From contig CAYYUG010000004.1 of the NCBI GenBank assembly GCA_964474755.1, positions 66,438 to 130,437 of the forward strand: 64,000 bases of DNA, in the 5' to 3' direction. This document shows, in pieces, positions 25,998 to 33,805 of the stretch. How positions within the stretch are numbered: the first letter of the stretch is position 1; the number at the start of each line of letters is the position of its first letter. Position numbers and translations under genes: made by a program. The notes below the pieces were generated by a model. The model had not been told where the DNA came from and did no database searches. It worked only from the letters and a program-made list of their open reading frames with translations. Origin of the DNA: GCA-2717185 sp964474755 (GTDB lineage: Bacteria; Pseudomonadota; Alphaproteobacteria; UBA8366; GCA-2717185).

Positions 25998-26962
25998 TGG
26001 AAGCGCTCCCCGATTTCCGCCTGCACCGGCCCACCACCGTTGACGACGCGCTCGCCACCGCCAAGGCCGAACCCGGGGCACGCTTGCTCGCTGGGGGTAC
26101 GGATCTCATCGTCAATATGCGCCGCGGCATCGTCGAAACGCCGGCCCTAATAGACCTCACCGGCGTCGCCGAAATGCAAGGTATCGCGCGCGATGGCGAA
26201 ACGCTTACCATTGGCGGCGCAGTCACGATGGACACGTTGTCGCAAAATTGCGATGTAGCTCAAGACTTTCCGGCCATCACCCAAGCCGCGGCGGAGGTCG
26301 CCGGTTCGACGCACCGCAACGTGGCTACAGTAGGTGGCAATCTCTGTCTCGACACGCGCTGCATCTTCTACAACCAAGGCCAATGGTGGCGTGAGAGTAA
26401 CAATTATTGCCTCAAATACCGTGGCGATATTTGCCATGTTGCGCCAAAGAGTGAGCACTGCTTCGCACAGTTCAGCGGCGATTTGGCACCGGCGCTGCTT
26501 GTGCATGGCGCAACGGTCGCAATCGCAGGCCCAGACAGCAAGCGCGAGATACCGCTGGCGGACCTCTATCGCGGCGACGGTGCCGACTACCTTACCCTAG
26601 CTTCCGGAGAGATTATCACCCACGTGACACTCCAAAAGAACAAAATGTCGTCTGCTTATCGCAAGGCGCGGGTCCGCGGCTCGATCGACTTCCCGGTTGC
26701 TGGTGTCGCGGTTGCGCTGCAGATGACAGACGGTAAGATCGCAGCCTTAGCCGCGGCACTCACCGCCTGCGACACAAAACCGTTCCTTGTCGACAAGCTC
26801 GATGGTTTTGTTGGAAGCCCTGTGGACGAAGCTGCCGCCAGTAAATTCGGCGAGATCGTCCAGCAACAGGCCCGCCCCATGCGCACGACGATGACCAGCC
26901 CTTGGTACCGCCGCCGCGTCGCCTCGCGACTGGCTCGTCGATTGCTAATGCAGTTGGGCTAG
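25994..26962 (+). CDS. FAD subunit with extra [4Fe-4S]-loop, 4-hydroxybenzoyl-CoA reductase beta-like
   Basis: This 322-residue FAD-binding subunit (CoxM/PCMH fold) has LLAGGTDLIVNMR (31-43) and ATVGGN (111-116). Between these and the C-terminal CO_deh_flav_C domain lies a loop with cysteines 118, 123, 139, 147 and 156. The last four have spacing 16-8-9, which as I recall matches the four ligands of the additional [4Fe-4S] cluster of 4-hydroxybenzoyl-CoA reductase beta. Ordinary xanthine or CO dehydrogenase FAD subunits lack this loop. In the known enzyme the cluster allows reductive dehydroxylation driven by low-potential electrons. It is the third gene of the operon, overlapping the large subunit by 4 bases. 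Confidence 0.9.
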   Translation: MMEALPDFRLHRPTTVDDALATAKAEPGARLLAGGTDLIVNMRRGIVETPALIDLTGVAEMQGIARDGETLTIGGAVTMDTLSQNCDVAQDFPAITQAAAEVAGSTHRNVATVGGNLCLDTRCIFYNQGQWWRESNNYCLKYRGDICHVAPKSEHCFAQFSGDLAPALLVHGATVAIAGPDSKREIPLADLYRGDGADYLTLASGEIITHVTLQKNKMSSAYRKARVRGSIDFPVAGVAVALQMTDGKIAALAAALTACDTKPFLVDKLDGFVGSPVDEAAASKFGEIVQQQARPMRTTMTSPWYRRRVASRLARRLLMQLG

Positions 26963-27018
26963 GCCTGAGCCACCAGTAACCATCCCTCGGGATCAGCGAG
27001 TGCAACCTGGGTCCCAGA
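26959..27018 (-). pseudogene. Remnant of a VOC/glyoxalase-fold protein (C-terminal 19 codons)
   Basis: In the gap between the convergent molybdenum clusters the minus strand reads SGTQVALADPEGWLLVAQA followed by TAG. This is the typical C-terminal strand of vicinal-oxygen-chelate proteins (G-T-x-x-A-x-x-x-DPEG-x-x-x-x-V). A TAA lies directly upstream in the same frame and no start or first half is present, so only a fragment survives. Its TAG overlaps the FAD-subunit stop on the other strand. It suggests a gene lost or cut when the two clusters came together. Confidence 0.5.
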
Positions 27019-27066
27019 TTAACAGGCGCACCGCACCTTAACCGGAATAACATTGCGAAGCGATTT

Positions 27067-28164
27067 CTAGCTTCTTCCGAACAACCGCTTGATAAAGTCC
27101 CAAGCAGCGCCTAGGAAGAGCGATCCACCCGCAATTTCCGTCACCCGCGCTTCGCGGCCCTCCAGCCGGTCCTGCAAGTTAGCGGCAAAGTCGCGTGTGA
27201 TCCGCGCGGCAACGTCGTTGACGATGCCGCCGCGGGCAAACTGGGCAAAACTGCCGGTCAGCGCATAGGTGAGGGTGACATCGACCTGCGTCTGATTACC
27301 CTCCCCGTTAACAGCAAAACGGACCTCGCCGCGCACACTGGAACCGCTGCCGCTGTCGCGGCCCTGGCCAGCGACCATCCCGGTGCGCGCCTTGTCGTTA
27401 AATGCGATCGTGGCCGTACCAGCGAAGGACGCAGAAATAGGACCGAGCTTGACAACCACCCGGCCCTCGACCTGGCCATCCACCGGTAGCGCGGTCAACG
27501 TCACGCCCGGCATGCAGGCGGCGACAGCTTCGATATCACGGAAAAGGGCCCATACGGACCCAGGCGAATGAGCGACGGTGAAGGATCTATGCAACACAGG
27601 GACATCGGACGGCAATGCTGCCGCTGGCGTCCCAACGGACGGGGGGGCGACGTAGATATCGCGTTCGACGGTAAAGGCCGGTTTTATCCCTGACGTCTCC
27701 GGCGCCGGAGTGCCGAGGCAACTGCGTACCGCACTTATGATCCCGACATAGCCGGTGCAACGGCAAAGGTTGCCACTCAGTTCCTGGCGTAGCCGAGCCT
27801 CATCCGCGTCAGGCAGGCGTCCTATGATGTCATACGACGAGATCAACATGCCGGGCGTGCAGTAGCCACATTGTAAAGCGTGCTCCTGCGTGAAGGCCGT
27901 CCGAAGGGAATCCATGCGCGGGTCATCATCAAATGACTCAATGGTGCGCACATCCGCCCCGTTGCAGGCTACCGCGAAGGCGATACAGCTGCGCGCTGGC
28001 GCACCGTCGATCATCACCGTACAGGCACCGCACACACCCTGTTCGCAGCCAACATGTGTGCCGGTGAGGAACAACTCCTCGCGTAAAAAATCGGCCAAGT
28101 TGGTGCGCGGTGCAACATCGGCCGAGACCTCTTCACCGTTGACTGTGAGCGTGACCCGTTTCAT
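27067..28164 (-). CDS. Fusion of 2Fe-2S subunit (CoxS-like) with CoxG/SRPBCC domain
   Basis: In this 365-residue protein residues 1-155 are a complete molybdenum-hydroxylase iron-sulfur subunit (GCEQGVCGACTVMIDG, CGYCTPGM, CRCTGYVG). A linker of about 35 residues follows, and residues 190-345 form an SRPBCC/CoxG domain (VWALFRDIEAVAACMPGV, then TYALTGSFAQFARGG). In CO dehydrogenase operons CoxG is a separate protein that anchors the enzyme to the membrane. Here the anchor-type domain is covalently joined, and a short amphipathic or hydrophobic C-terminus (AAWDFIKRLFGR) could touch the membrane. The start overlaps the FAD-subunit stop by 4 bases. It is the last gene of a four-gene minus-strand operon. 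Confidence 0.9.
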   Translation of the reverse strand: MKRVTLTVNGEEVSADVAPRTNLADFLREELFLTGTHVGCEQGVCGACTVMIDGAPARSCIAFAVACNGADVRTIESFDDDPRMDSLRTAFTQEHALQCGYCTPGMLISSYDIIGRLPDADEARLRQELSGNLCRCTGYVGIISAVRSCLGTPAPETSGIKPAFTVERDIYVAPPSVGTPAAALPSDVPVLHRSFTVAHSPGSVWALFRDIEAVAACMPGVTLTALPVDGQVEGRVVVKLGPISASFAGTATIAFNDKARTGMVAGQGRDSGSGSSVRGEVRFAVNGEGNQTQVDVTLTYALTGSFAQFARGGIVNDVAARITRDFAANLQDRLEGREARVTEIAGGSLFLGAAWDFIKRLFGRS

Positions 28165-28949
28165 GCCGCCCGCACCCCCGAAATCATAGCCGCGCGTTTG
28201 GCGGCGACGAAATGTATCTGACGATCATAGGTATCCATATCGGTCTGCTCGTTGATCGCCGCACGGACCGCGTCGTCACTGTAGGGCCCATCAATGACAA
28301 TGGGAGCGCCGTTGGTAGCCCCCAGCACTGTACGGACAGTTTCGCCGTCCTGCAGCACCGCGCCGATAGCTTCAGCGAAATCACCCTCCTTCCGACAAAA
28401 TTTGTAGAAGCCCCATTTTGCTTCCGCTGACAAGGCCGGCACTGACACCGTTCGCAAAATTTCGCCGGGACCCAGGGCGGTTTCAAACGCGCACTGGACG
28501 AACGACGCGACGGGAATACGCCGCTCGCCTGCCACACCGGCGACGACGACTTCCGCTCCCAATGTTGACAAGCAGGTCAGCCAGTCCGCCGCAGGGTCGG
28601 CATGCACCAGGCTGCCACCGATGGTGCCGCGGTTGCGCACCGCCCGGTAGGCAATGTCCCGCGCCACCGACGCCATGGCACCGTTTGTCACATCAGGTAG
28701 TACGCCATCCTCGATCACGGTATGAGTAACGCAAGCGCCAAGATGCAGCGCGCCATCCTTCTGCGCAATCTCGCACAGCACGTCGATAGCCGTGATATCA
28801 ACCAGCAAGGCCGGCTGTGCTAGCCGGAGGTTCAACATCGGCCCAAGCGACTGGCCGCCCGCCAGCACCCGCGCATTGGGCTGCGCCAACAGGGCGAGCG
28901 CGTCATCCAACGCGGTCGGCCGTTCGTAATCGAAATTAACTGGCTTCAT
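28161..28949 (-). CDS. FAD-binding subunit of a xanthine-dehydrogenase-family enzyme (CoxM-like)
   Basis: This 262-residue FAD subunit has LAGGQSLGPMLNLR (31-44), RNRGTIGGSLVHADPAAD near 110-127 and a short C-terminal flavin domain. It passes electrons from the iron-sulfur clusters to an acceptor through FAD. The extra cysteine loop found in the other cluster (25994-26962) is absent, so the two systems belong to different subfamilies. It overlaps both neighbours by 4 bases, in the order large, FAD, small subunit. Confidence 0.92.
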   Translation of the reverse strand: MKPVNFDYERPTALDDALALLAQPNARVLAGGQSLGPMLNLRLAQPALLVDITAIDVLCEIAQKDGALHLGACVTHTVIEDGVLPDVTNGAMASVARDIAYRAVRNRGTIGGSLVHADPAADWLTCLSTLGAEVVVAGVAGERRIPVASFVQCAFETALGPGEILRTVSVPALSAEAKWGFYKFCRKEGDFAEAIGAVLQDGETVRTVLGATNGAPIVIDGPYSDDAVRAAINEQTDMDTYDRQIHFVAAKRAAMISGVRAA

Positions 28950-31288
28950 GACTGAGCAGCCTGGATCAGGGTAAGCAGGCGGCGTGGCGTGATCGGCGTC
29001 GCATCTACCTCGACCCCCATACCCTTTAGCGCGTCGTTTATTGCATTGCCAATCGCCGCGGGTGGGCCAATTGCACCACTTTCACCAATGCCCTTCTGCC
29101 CAAAGCGGGTATAGGGCGAGGGTGTCTCCATATGCAGGATGCGCAGGTCGGGCACCTCGGCGGGGCCCGGCAACAGATAGTCCGCCAGGGTGGAGGCAAG
29201 CGGCTGGCCCTGACCGTCATAGGGCATTTCCTCATACAAAGCGGTACCGATGCCCTGCGCCGTGCCGCCATAAACCTGACCGTCAACAACCATCGGGTTG
29301 ACCAACACGCCGCCATCTTCAACCACCACATAGTCTAGGATTTCCACATGACCAAGTTCCGGGTCAACGGCTACGACCGCGGCATGCGCGGCATAGCTGA
29401 AGGTACCGGTATCGCGCTCTGGCTTGTAGCCGACGGTGACTTCGAGGCCAGCCGGATCGACATCAGGTGGCAGATCCTGCGGCTTCAGATACCAGACACG
29501 GGCGATTTCTGCGAGGCTGACCGCTCCGCCTGGGGCGACAACTTTCCCGCCTTCGATGCGCACATTATCCACTTCCGACTGCAGCAGGGAGGCACCAATC
29601 AGGACCGCCCGTTCAGCGATCGCTTCGCACGCTGTCGCAACAGCGCCGCCTGACATCACCATGCAGCGCGACCCCCAGGTGCCGGTCGAATAGGGCGTGT
29701 ACTGCGTGTCGCCATGCACCAGCTTGACGCGATTGATCTCGACACCCAGCACTTCATTTGCCACCTGCGCCAGGGTTGTCTCCAAACCCTGGCCGTGACT
29801 ATGGGCCCCAATTCGCAGCTCCAACTCGCCGTCCGGCGTTAGCCGCGCACTGCACTGCTCGTGGCCCGGCACCATGGGGATACCCCAGCCGGAATAAACC
29901 GAGGTACCATGCGACCCCTGCTCGCAGAAGATCGATAGACCTACGCCGACCAGCCTACCATCTACCTCCCCTGTCGCCTGGCGGGAGCGTACCGCCGGCA
30001 GGTCGATCGCATTAACTGCGCGACGCAGGCATTCCGGATAGTCGCCGCTGTCAAAATGTTTCGCCGTGATACTGTCGAACGGCATCGCCTCCGGTGGAAC
30101 CAAAATCATTTGCCTGATTTCGCAAGGCTCTTTGCCGACTTCACGGGCAATCGCATCCAGCATCAGCTCCATCGCAAAACACACTCCGGTCCGCGCCACG
30201 CCACGATAGGGCAGGATGGGTGGCTTATTGGTGCAGGAGGACCAGGTGCGACAGCGGAACGCCTCAAAATCGTATGGTCCCGGCAGGATGCTGCCGACCT
30301 GTGCCGCTTCCAGGCAGGCGGAAAAGGGATATGCGGAGTAAGCACCCGAATCGACATGCGCCGTTGCTTCGAGCGCGACTAGTTTACCTGTCTCCTCAGC
30401 GTGAGCGGTAACAACGTAGTGGTGCTCGCGGCAATTAGCGTTAGCACTGAGCTGCTCACGGCGGTCCTCGATCCAGCGCACCGGATGACGCACCTGCATC
30501 GCAAGCCAGCAGATCGCCACCTCTTCCGGCAGAAGGATACCCTTATAGCCAAAACCTCCCCCGACATCAGGAGCGATGATCCTCACCTTGCCATGATCCA
30601 ACCCGAGGCATTCTGAAAGGCCGGTGCGGACGATATGGGGCATCTGCGACGCGCTAAAAACGGTGAGCTGCTCAAGCCGGCTATCCCATTCCGCAACCAC
30701 GCCGCGACCTTCGATCGGCGACATGCATTGCCGCGCGGTTCGGAAGGTTCGCGTGACCTTGACCGGAGCCTTGGCCGCGATCTCGTCGAATTTCGGGTCG
30801 TCGACGACCGATTCCAAGAAGACATTCTCGTTCCACTGTTCGTGGATCAGCGGGGTACCGGCATCGCGCGCCTGCACCATATCGTGAATAGCTGTCAGTT
30901 CCTCTATACCGACACTAACCTGCTGCACTATGTCTTCGGCCTTGGCGCGGTCCGGCGCGAGGCACATGGCGACGAGTTCACCGACATAGCGGACCTTGTC
31001 CGTCGCCAGGGCCGGTTGTTCGGAAACATTGAAGCCCGGTAGCGCGGTCACCGCCCGGATCGCTTTGACGCCGTCCATATCGGCGGCGATCGTGACCTGG
31101 GAACGCAGATTTTCCGGTATATCGAAGCTTCGGATACGGCCATGTGCGACAGGGCTGCGCAGAAATGCAACCTCCTTCATCCCGGATAGCTTTATATCGC
31201 CGATGTACTTTCCGCGGCCGCGCAAATAGCGGTCGTCCTCGAGGCGCGGAACGCGAGCGCCGACGCCGGCACCTTTGCTACCGTCCAT
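28946..31288 (-). CDS. Molybdopterin-binding subunit (CoxL-like, not form I CO dehydrogenase)
   Basis: This 780-residue large subunit has the hammerhead domain (GRGKYIGDI near the N-terminus), DVGGGFGYKG, SHGQGLETTLAQ and the active-site Glu motif QKGIGESG near the C-terminus. The form I CO dehydrogenase loop AYXCSFR is replaced by PYRGVAR, so CO oxidation is unlikely. Aldehydes, nicotinate-like or purine-like heterocycles, or acyl-CoAs are possible substrates. The frame extends to a TTG at 31309 that overlaps the upstream stop; the ATG at 31288, 4 bases after that stop, is preferred. No good Shine-Dalgarno is seen, in keeping with coupled translation from the amidohydrolase gene. Confidence 0.9.
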   Translation of the reverse strand: MDGSKGAGVGARVPRLEDDRYLRGRGKYIGDIKLSGMKEVAFLRSPVAHGRIRSFDIPENLRSQVTIAADMDGVKAIRAVTALPGFNVSEQPALATDKVRYVGELVAMCLAPDRAKAEDIVQQVSVGIEELTAIHDMVQARDAGTPLIHEQWNENVFLESVVDDPKFDEIAAKAPVKVTRTFRTARQCMSPIEGRGVVAEWDSRLEQLTVFSASQMPHIVRTGLSECLGLDHGKVRIIAPDVGGGFGYKGILLPEEVAICWLAMQVRHPVRWIEDRREQLSANANCREHHYVVTAHAEETGKLVALEATAHVDSGAYSAYPFSACLEAAQVGSILPGPYDFEAFRCRTWSSCTNKPPILPYRGVARTGVCFAMELMLDAIAREVGKEPCEIRQMILVPPEAMPFDSITAKHFDSGDYPECLRRAVNAIDLPAVRSRQATGEVDGRLVGVGLSIFCEQGSHGTSVYSGWGIPMVPGHEQCSARLTPDGELELRIGAHSHGQGLETTLAQVANEVLGVEINRVKLVHGDTQYTPYSTGTWGSRCMVMSGGAVATACEAIAERAVLIGASLLQSEVDNVRIEGGKVVAPGGAVSLAEIARVWYLKPQDLPPDVDPAGLEVTVGYKPERDTGTFSYAAHAAVVAVDPELGHVEILDYVVVEDGGVLVNPMVVDGQVYGGTAQGIGTALYEEMPYDGQGQPLASTLADYLLPGPAEVPDLRILHMETPSPYTRFGQKGIGESGAIGPPAAIGNAINDALKGMGVEVDATPITPRRLLTLIQAAQS

Positions 31289-31292
31289 AGAG

Positions 31293-32573
31293 TTAGGCGG
31301 CGGCGTCAAGTTCGGGCAGGATCAGCGCATCGGCATCGAAGCGCTTGCCCTCACGCAGGCAGAATAGGGGCCGAAGTTGGCGCTCGGCCGTAATTTCATG
31401 GCCCTCATTATCGCGTAAGGTCCATCTGCCACGCAGGTCGGCAAGAACACTGACATCAGCGACGGTACCTGGCTTAAGGGTGCCGATCTCGGCACCCATT
31501 TCCAGCATTTCAGCACAGTTCGATGTCACCATCGGTACAATCTCTGACAGCGACAGGCCAAGCGCCAACAACTCCGTCATGCCAAAGGCAAGACTGAACC
31601 GTTCGCCACCCGCAAAGAGATGATTTTCATCTGGATCAGAATGTTTCTCCGGTGTCCCCGGCGGCGGCGGCACCTTTGTGTTGTAGCCATGCATATCGGC
31701 GCCCAACGTATCCGGGATAACCCCTGCCTCAAGCACCTTGCGTGCCATGTCGAAGCTGAAATGCGAGCCGTGACCAATATCGACTTTCATACCTCGATCC
31801 AACGCATCGCGGACTGCGGGATGTAGTTCGCCGGCGGTGTTCACGAAGCCACCCGGATGGCGCGTGAAGGGATGGGCAAGGATATCCCCTGGTCCCAAGA
31901 GCTCCACCATATCTGGCACAATCGTGTCAGGATCCACTCCTTGCGTGCCATCATCCGGCAGCGGCCAGAGCTGGCCCAGATGAACGTAGATCGGTAGACC
32001 AGATTCGGTGCCGATCTGTTTGGCCAATTTCATCACCTCGTTTCCCCAACGAGTGTAACCGCCGATCTCCGCATGAGCCTTGATACCCTTCACTAAATCA
32101 CGGTTGGCATCAATGGCGCGGACCGTGTTGTACACGTCGACACCCTTCGGGTTATAGAGGTCGGTATAATAGTGACCTTCCAGCCCACCAACGACATAGG
32201 CAGAGATGAAGGCGACTACGTGGCTGACCGAAGGCTCGCAAATGTAATGGCGAAAGCCACCAAAGGTCATGCAACTCGGACCGCCTAGATCGACTAAAGT
32301 GGTTACCCCGGAATGCACGCCGACCATATCGGGGTTGAGACCAAAGCGGCCACCCACATGCTGAAAAACATGGGCATGCGTATCGATCATCCCGGCGATG
32401 ACCAAATCGTTAGAGACATCGACGGTCTGTACAGCATCAACAGTCGAAATATCTGCTTCGACCGCTGCAATTTTGCCACCTACGACAGCGACATCGAAGG
32501 TTCCATCCAGATTTTGCGTCGGGTCAACGACATGACCGCCCTTCAGCAAGACATCGTATTTTTGCGCCATCAT
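31293..32573 (-). CDS. Amidohydrolase/deacetylase-family metallohydrolase (COG3964)
   Basis: This 426-residue dihydroorotase-like amidohydrolase has the N-terminal small domain (LLKGGHVVDPTQN), the metal motif DTHAHVF, VKGIKAHAE with a Lys that could be carboxylated, YVHLG, and a late GADMHGYNT, where the Asp is at the usual catalytic strand. Relatives have been called predicted deacetylases or cyclic amide hydrolases. The ATG at 32573 (or the directly following ATG at 32570) has GAGG close upstream; the open frame beyond this to 32801 overlaps the divergent permease. It leads the molybdenum hydroxylase operon by 4 bases, so it may open or release the ring hydroxylated by that enzyme (inference). 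Confidence 0.88.
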   Translation of the reverse strand: MMAQKYDVLLKGGHVVDPTQNLDGTFDVAVVGGKIAAVEADISTVDAVQTVDVSNDLVIAGMIDTHAHVFQHVGGRFGLNPDMVGVHSGVTTLVDLGGPSCMTFGGFRHYICEPSVSHVVAFISAYVVGGLEGHYYTDLYNPKGVDVYNTVRAIDANRDLVKGIKAHAEIGGYTRWGNEVMKLAKQIGTESGLPIYVHLGQLWPLPDDGTQGVDPDTIVPDMVELLGPGDILAHPFTRHPGGFVNTAGELHPAVRDALDRGMKVDIGHGSHFSFDMARKVLEAGVIPDTLGADMHGYNTKVPPPPGTPEKHSDPDENHLFAGGERFSLAFGMTELLALGLSLSEIVPMVTSNCAEMLEMGAEIGTLKPGTVADVSVLADLRGRWTLRDNEGHEITAERQLRPLFCLREGKRFDADALILPELDAAA

Positions 32574-32700
32574 CCCGTCCTCTATCGATCGTGTGTGAAT
32601 CTGAAGAACCTTAAACCAAGGGCGGGAAACATGGAATGTTTCGCGCGCGATGGAACCACCGCCCTTGCGCCAGATCGCGCGCGTGATTACCACAGCATCG

Positions 32701-33603
32701 ATGAATAAGACCCACTCCCACGCGAATTCCAAGCATCGAGTCCTACACGGCATCCTGTTCATGTGCCTGGCCATCTGCATTATGCCAGTGATGAACGCCA
32801 CCGCGAAGTACCTGGTAACTGACTACCCGATGCCGCAGGTTGTCTGGGCGCGTTTTACCGGTCATTTCCTTTTCACGATCGCAATATTTCTCCCAAGCCT
32901 CGGTTGGCGTTTGTTCGTCCCTAACCGGCTGGCAATGCAGCTCGGCCGCTCTGCGGTGATGTTTACCTCGAACGGTTTATTCATTGTTGCGCTAGCGTCG
33001 ATTTCACTCCCAACGTCCTCCGCAATCATGTTCACCGCGCCGTTGATGCTGACGGCCCTGTCGGTACCATTCCTCGGCGAACGGGTAGGCCCGCGCCGCT
33101 GGACGGCGGTTATATTAGGATTTACGGGTGCGATCCTGATCATCCGCCCGGGCCTCGGCGGCATGCAATGGGGCGCCATCCTAACCTTTGGCTCAGCGGC
33201 GCTATTTGCGATATACCAAATCATGACGCGGAAGATTGGCGACGACGATCCCGCGGAAACCTCGATTGTCTACATGGCTTTGCTCGGCGCCACGGTGATG
33301 ACCCTCGCGTTGCCAGTTTTTTTTGAAATGCCTAGGGAGCCATTGCATTTTATCCTGTTTGGCGCCGTCGGTTGTTTGGGCGGCGTGACACAATATTTCG
33401 TCATTAAAGCGCTGCAGTGCGCGCCCGCTTCAATCGTCGCTCCTTACCTTTATGGCGAGCTTATTGGGGCAACCTTGCTTGGCTTCGCAATTTTCGGCGA
33501 CTTCCCCGACCTGTGGACCTGGACTGGCGCGGCAATTATTGTCGCCAGCGGACTTTATGTTGCCTATCGAGAAGCAATTATGCGGCAATTACCTAATGAA
33601 TGA
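32701..33603 (+). CDS. DMT-superfamily (EamA-type) permease
   Basis: This 300-residue membrane protein has about ten hydrophobic helices and two EamA repeats (about 15-145 and 155-290), including the conserved LGERVGPRRW after the fourth helix of repeat one. The family exports or imports metabolites, often amino acids or nucleotide-like compounds, across the inner membrane. The ATG at 32701 gives a short basic N-terminus (HSHANSKHR); the frame is open 17 codons further but with no better start. It is divergent from the amidohydrolase-molybdenum operon, so it may carry the substrate of that pathway (inference). Confidence 0.87.
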   Translation: MNKTHSHANSKHRVLHGILFMCLAICIMPVMNATAKYLVTDYPMPQVVWARFTGHFLFTIAIFLPSLGWRLFVPNRLAMQLGRSAVMFTSNGLFIVALASISLPTSSAIMFTAPLMLTALSVPFLGERVGPRRWTAVILGFTGAILIIRPGLGGMQWGAILTFGSAALFAIYQIMTRKIGDDDPAETSIVYMALLGATVMTLALPVFFEMPREPLHFILFGAVGCLGGVTQYFVIKALQCAPASIVAPYLYGELIGATLLGFAIFGDFPDLWTWTGAAIIVASGLYVAYREAIMRQLPNE

Positions 33604-33722
33604 AAAAAACAGTCGAAGCTTTGCATAGTTTTGCGGGCACTTCGACAAGAGCTCTAACGGCCACAACAATTAGCCGCTAATCCCGCCCGGCGCGTGAACC
33701 TGTTGCGAGAATATAGTAGGTG

Positions 33723-33739
33723 TCCTATTGAACATAGGA
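33723..33739. promoter_or_regulatory. Inverted repeat upstream of the ThDP-enzyme gene
   Basis: TCCTAT and ATAGGA are perfect arms around TGAAC, about 66 bases before the ATG of the ThDP enzyme. It could be an operator or a small leader hairpin. No other copy was seen and no regulator is encoded next to it. Confidence 0.3.
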
Positions 33740-33805
33740 AACGACCCTTTCTTCGGACGCATAGCGCCGCATCGTCGACAAGCAAAATTTTGGCCAGGAT
33801 AAGAA

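Noticed and set aside
28946..31288. Calling the large subunit a CO dehydrogenase (CoxL)
   Set aside because: The form I active-site loop AYXCSFR is replaced by PYRGVAR.
33612..33646. GTCGAAG/CTTCGAC stem as the permease terminator
   Set aside because: The loop is 21 bases and no T-run follows.
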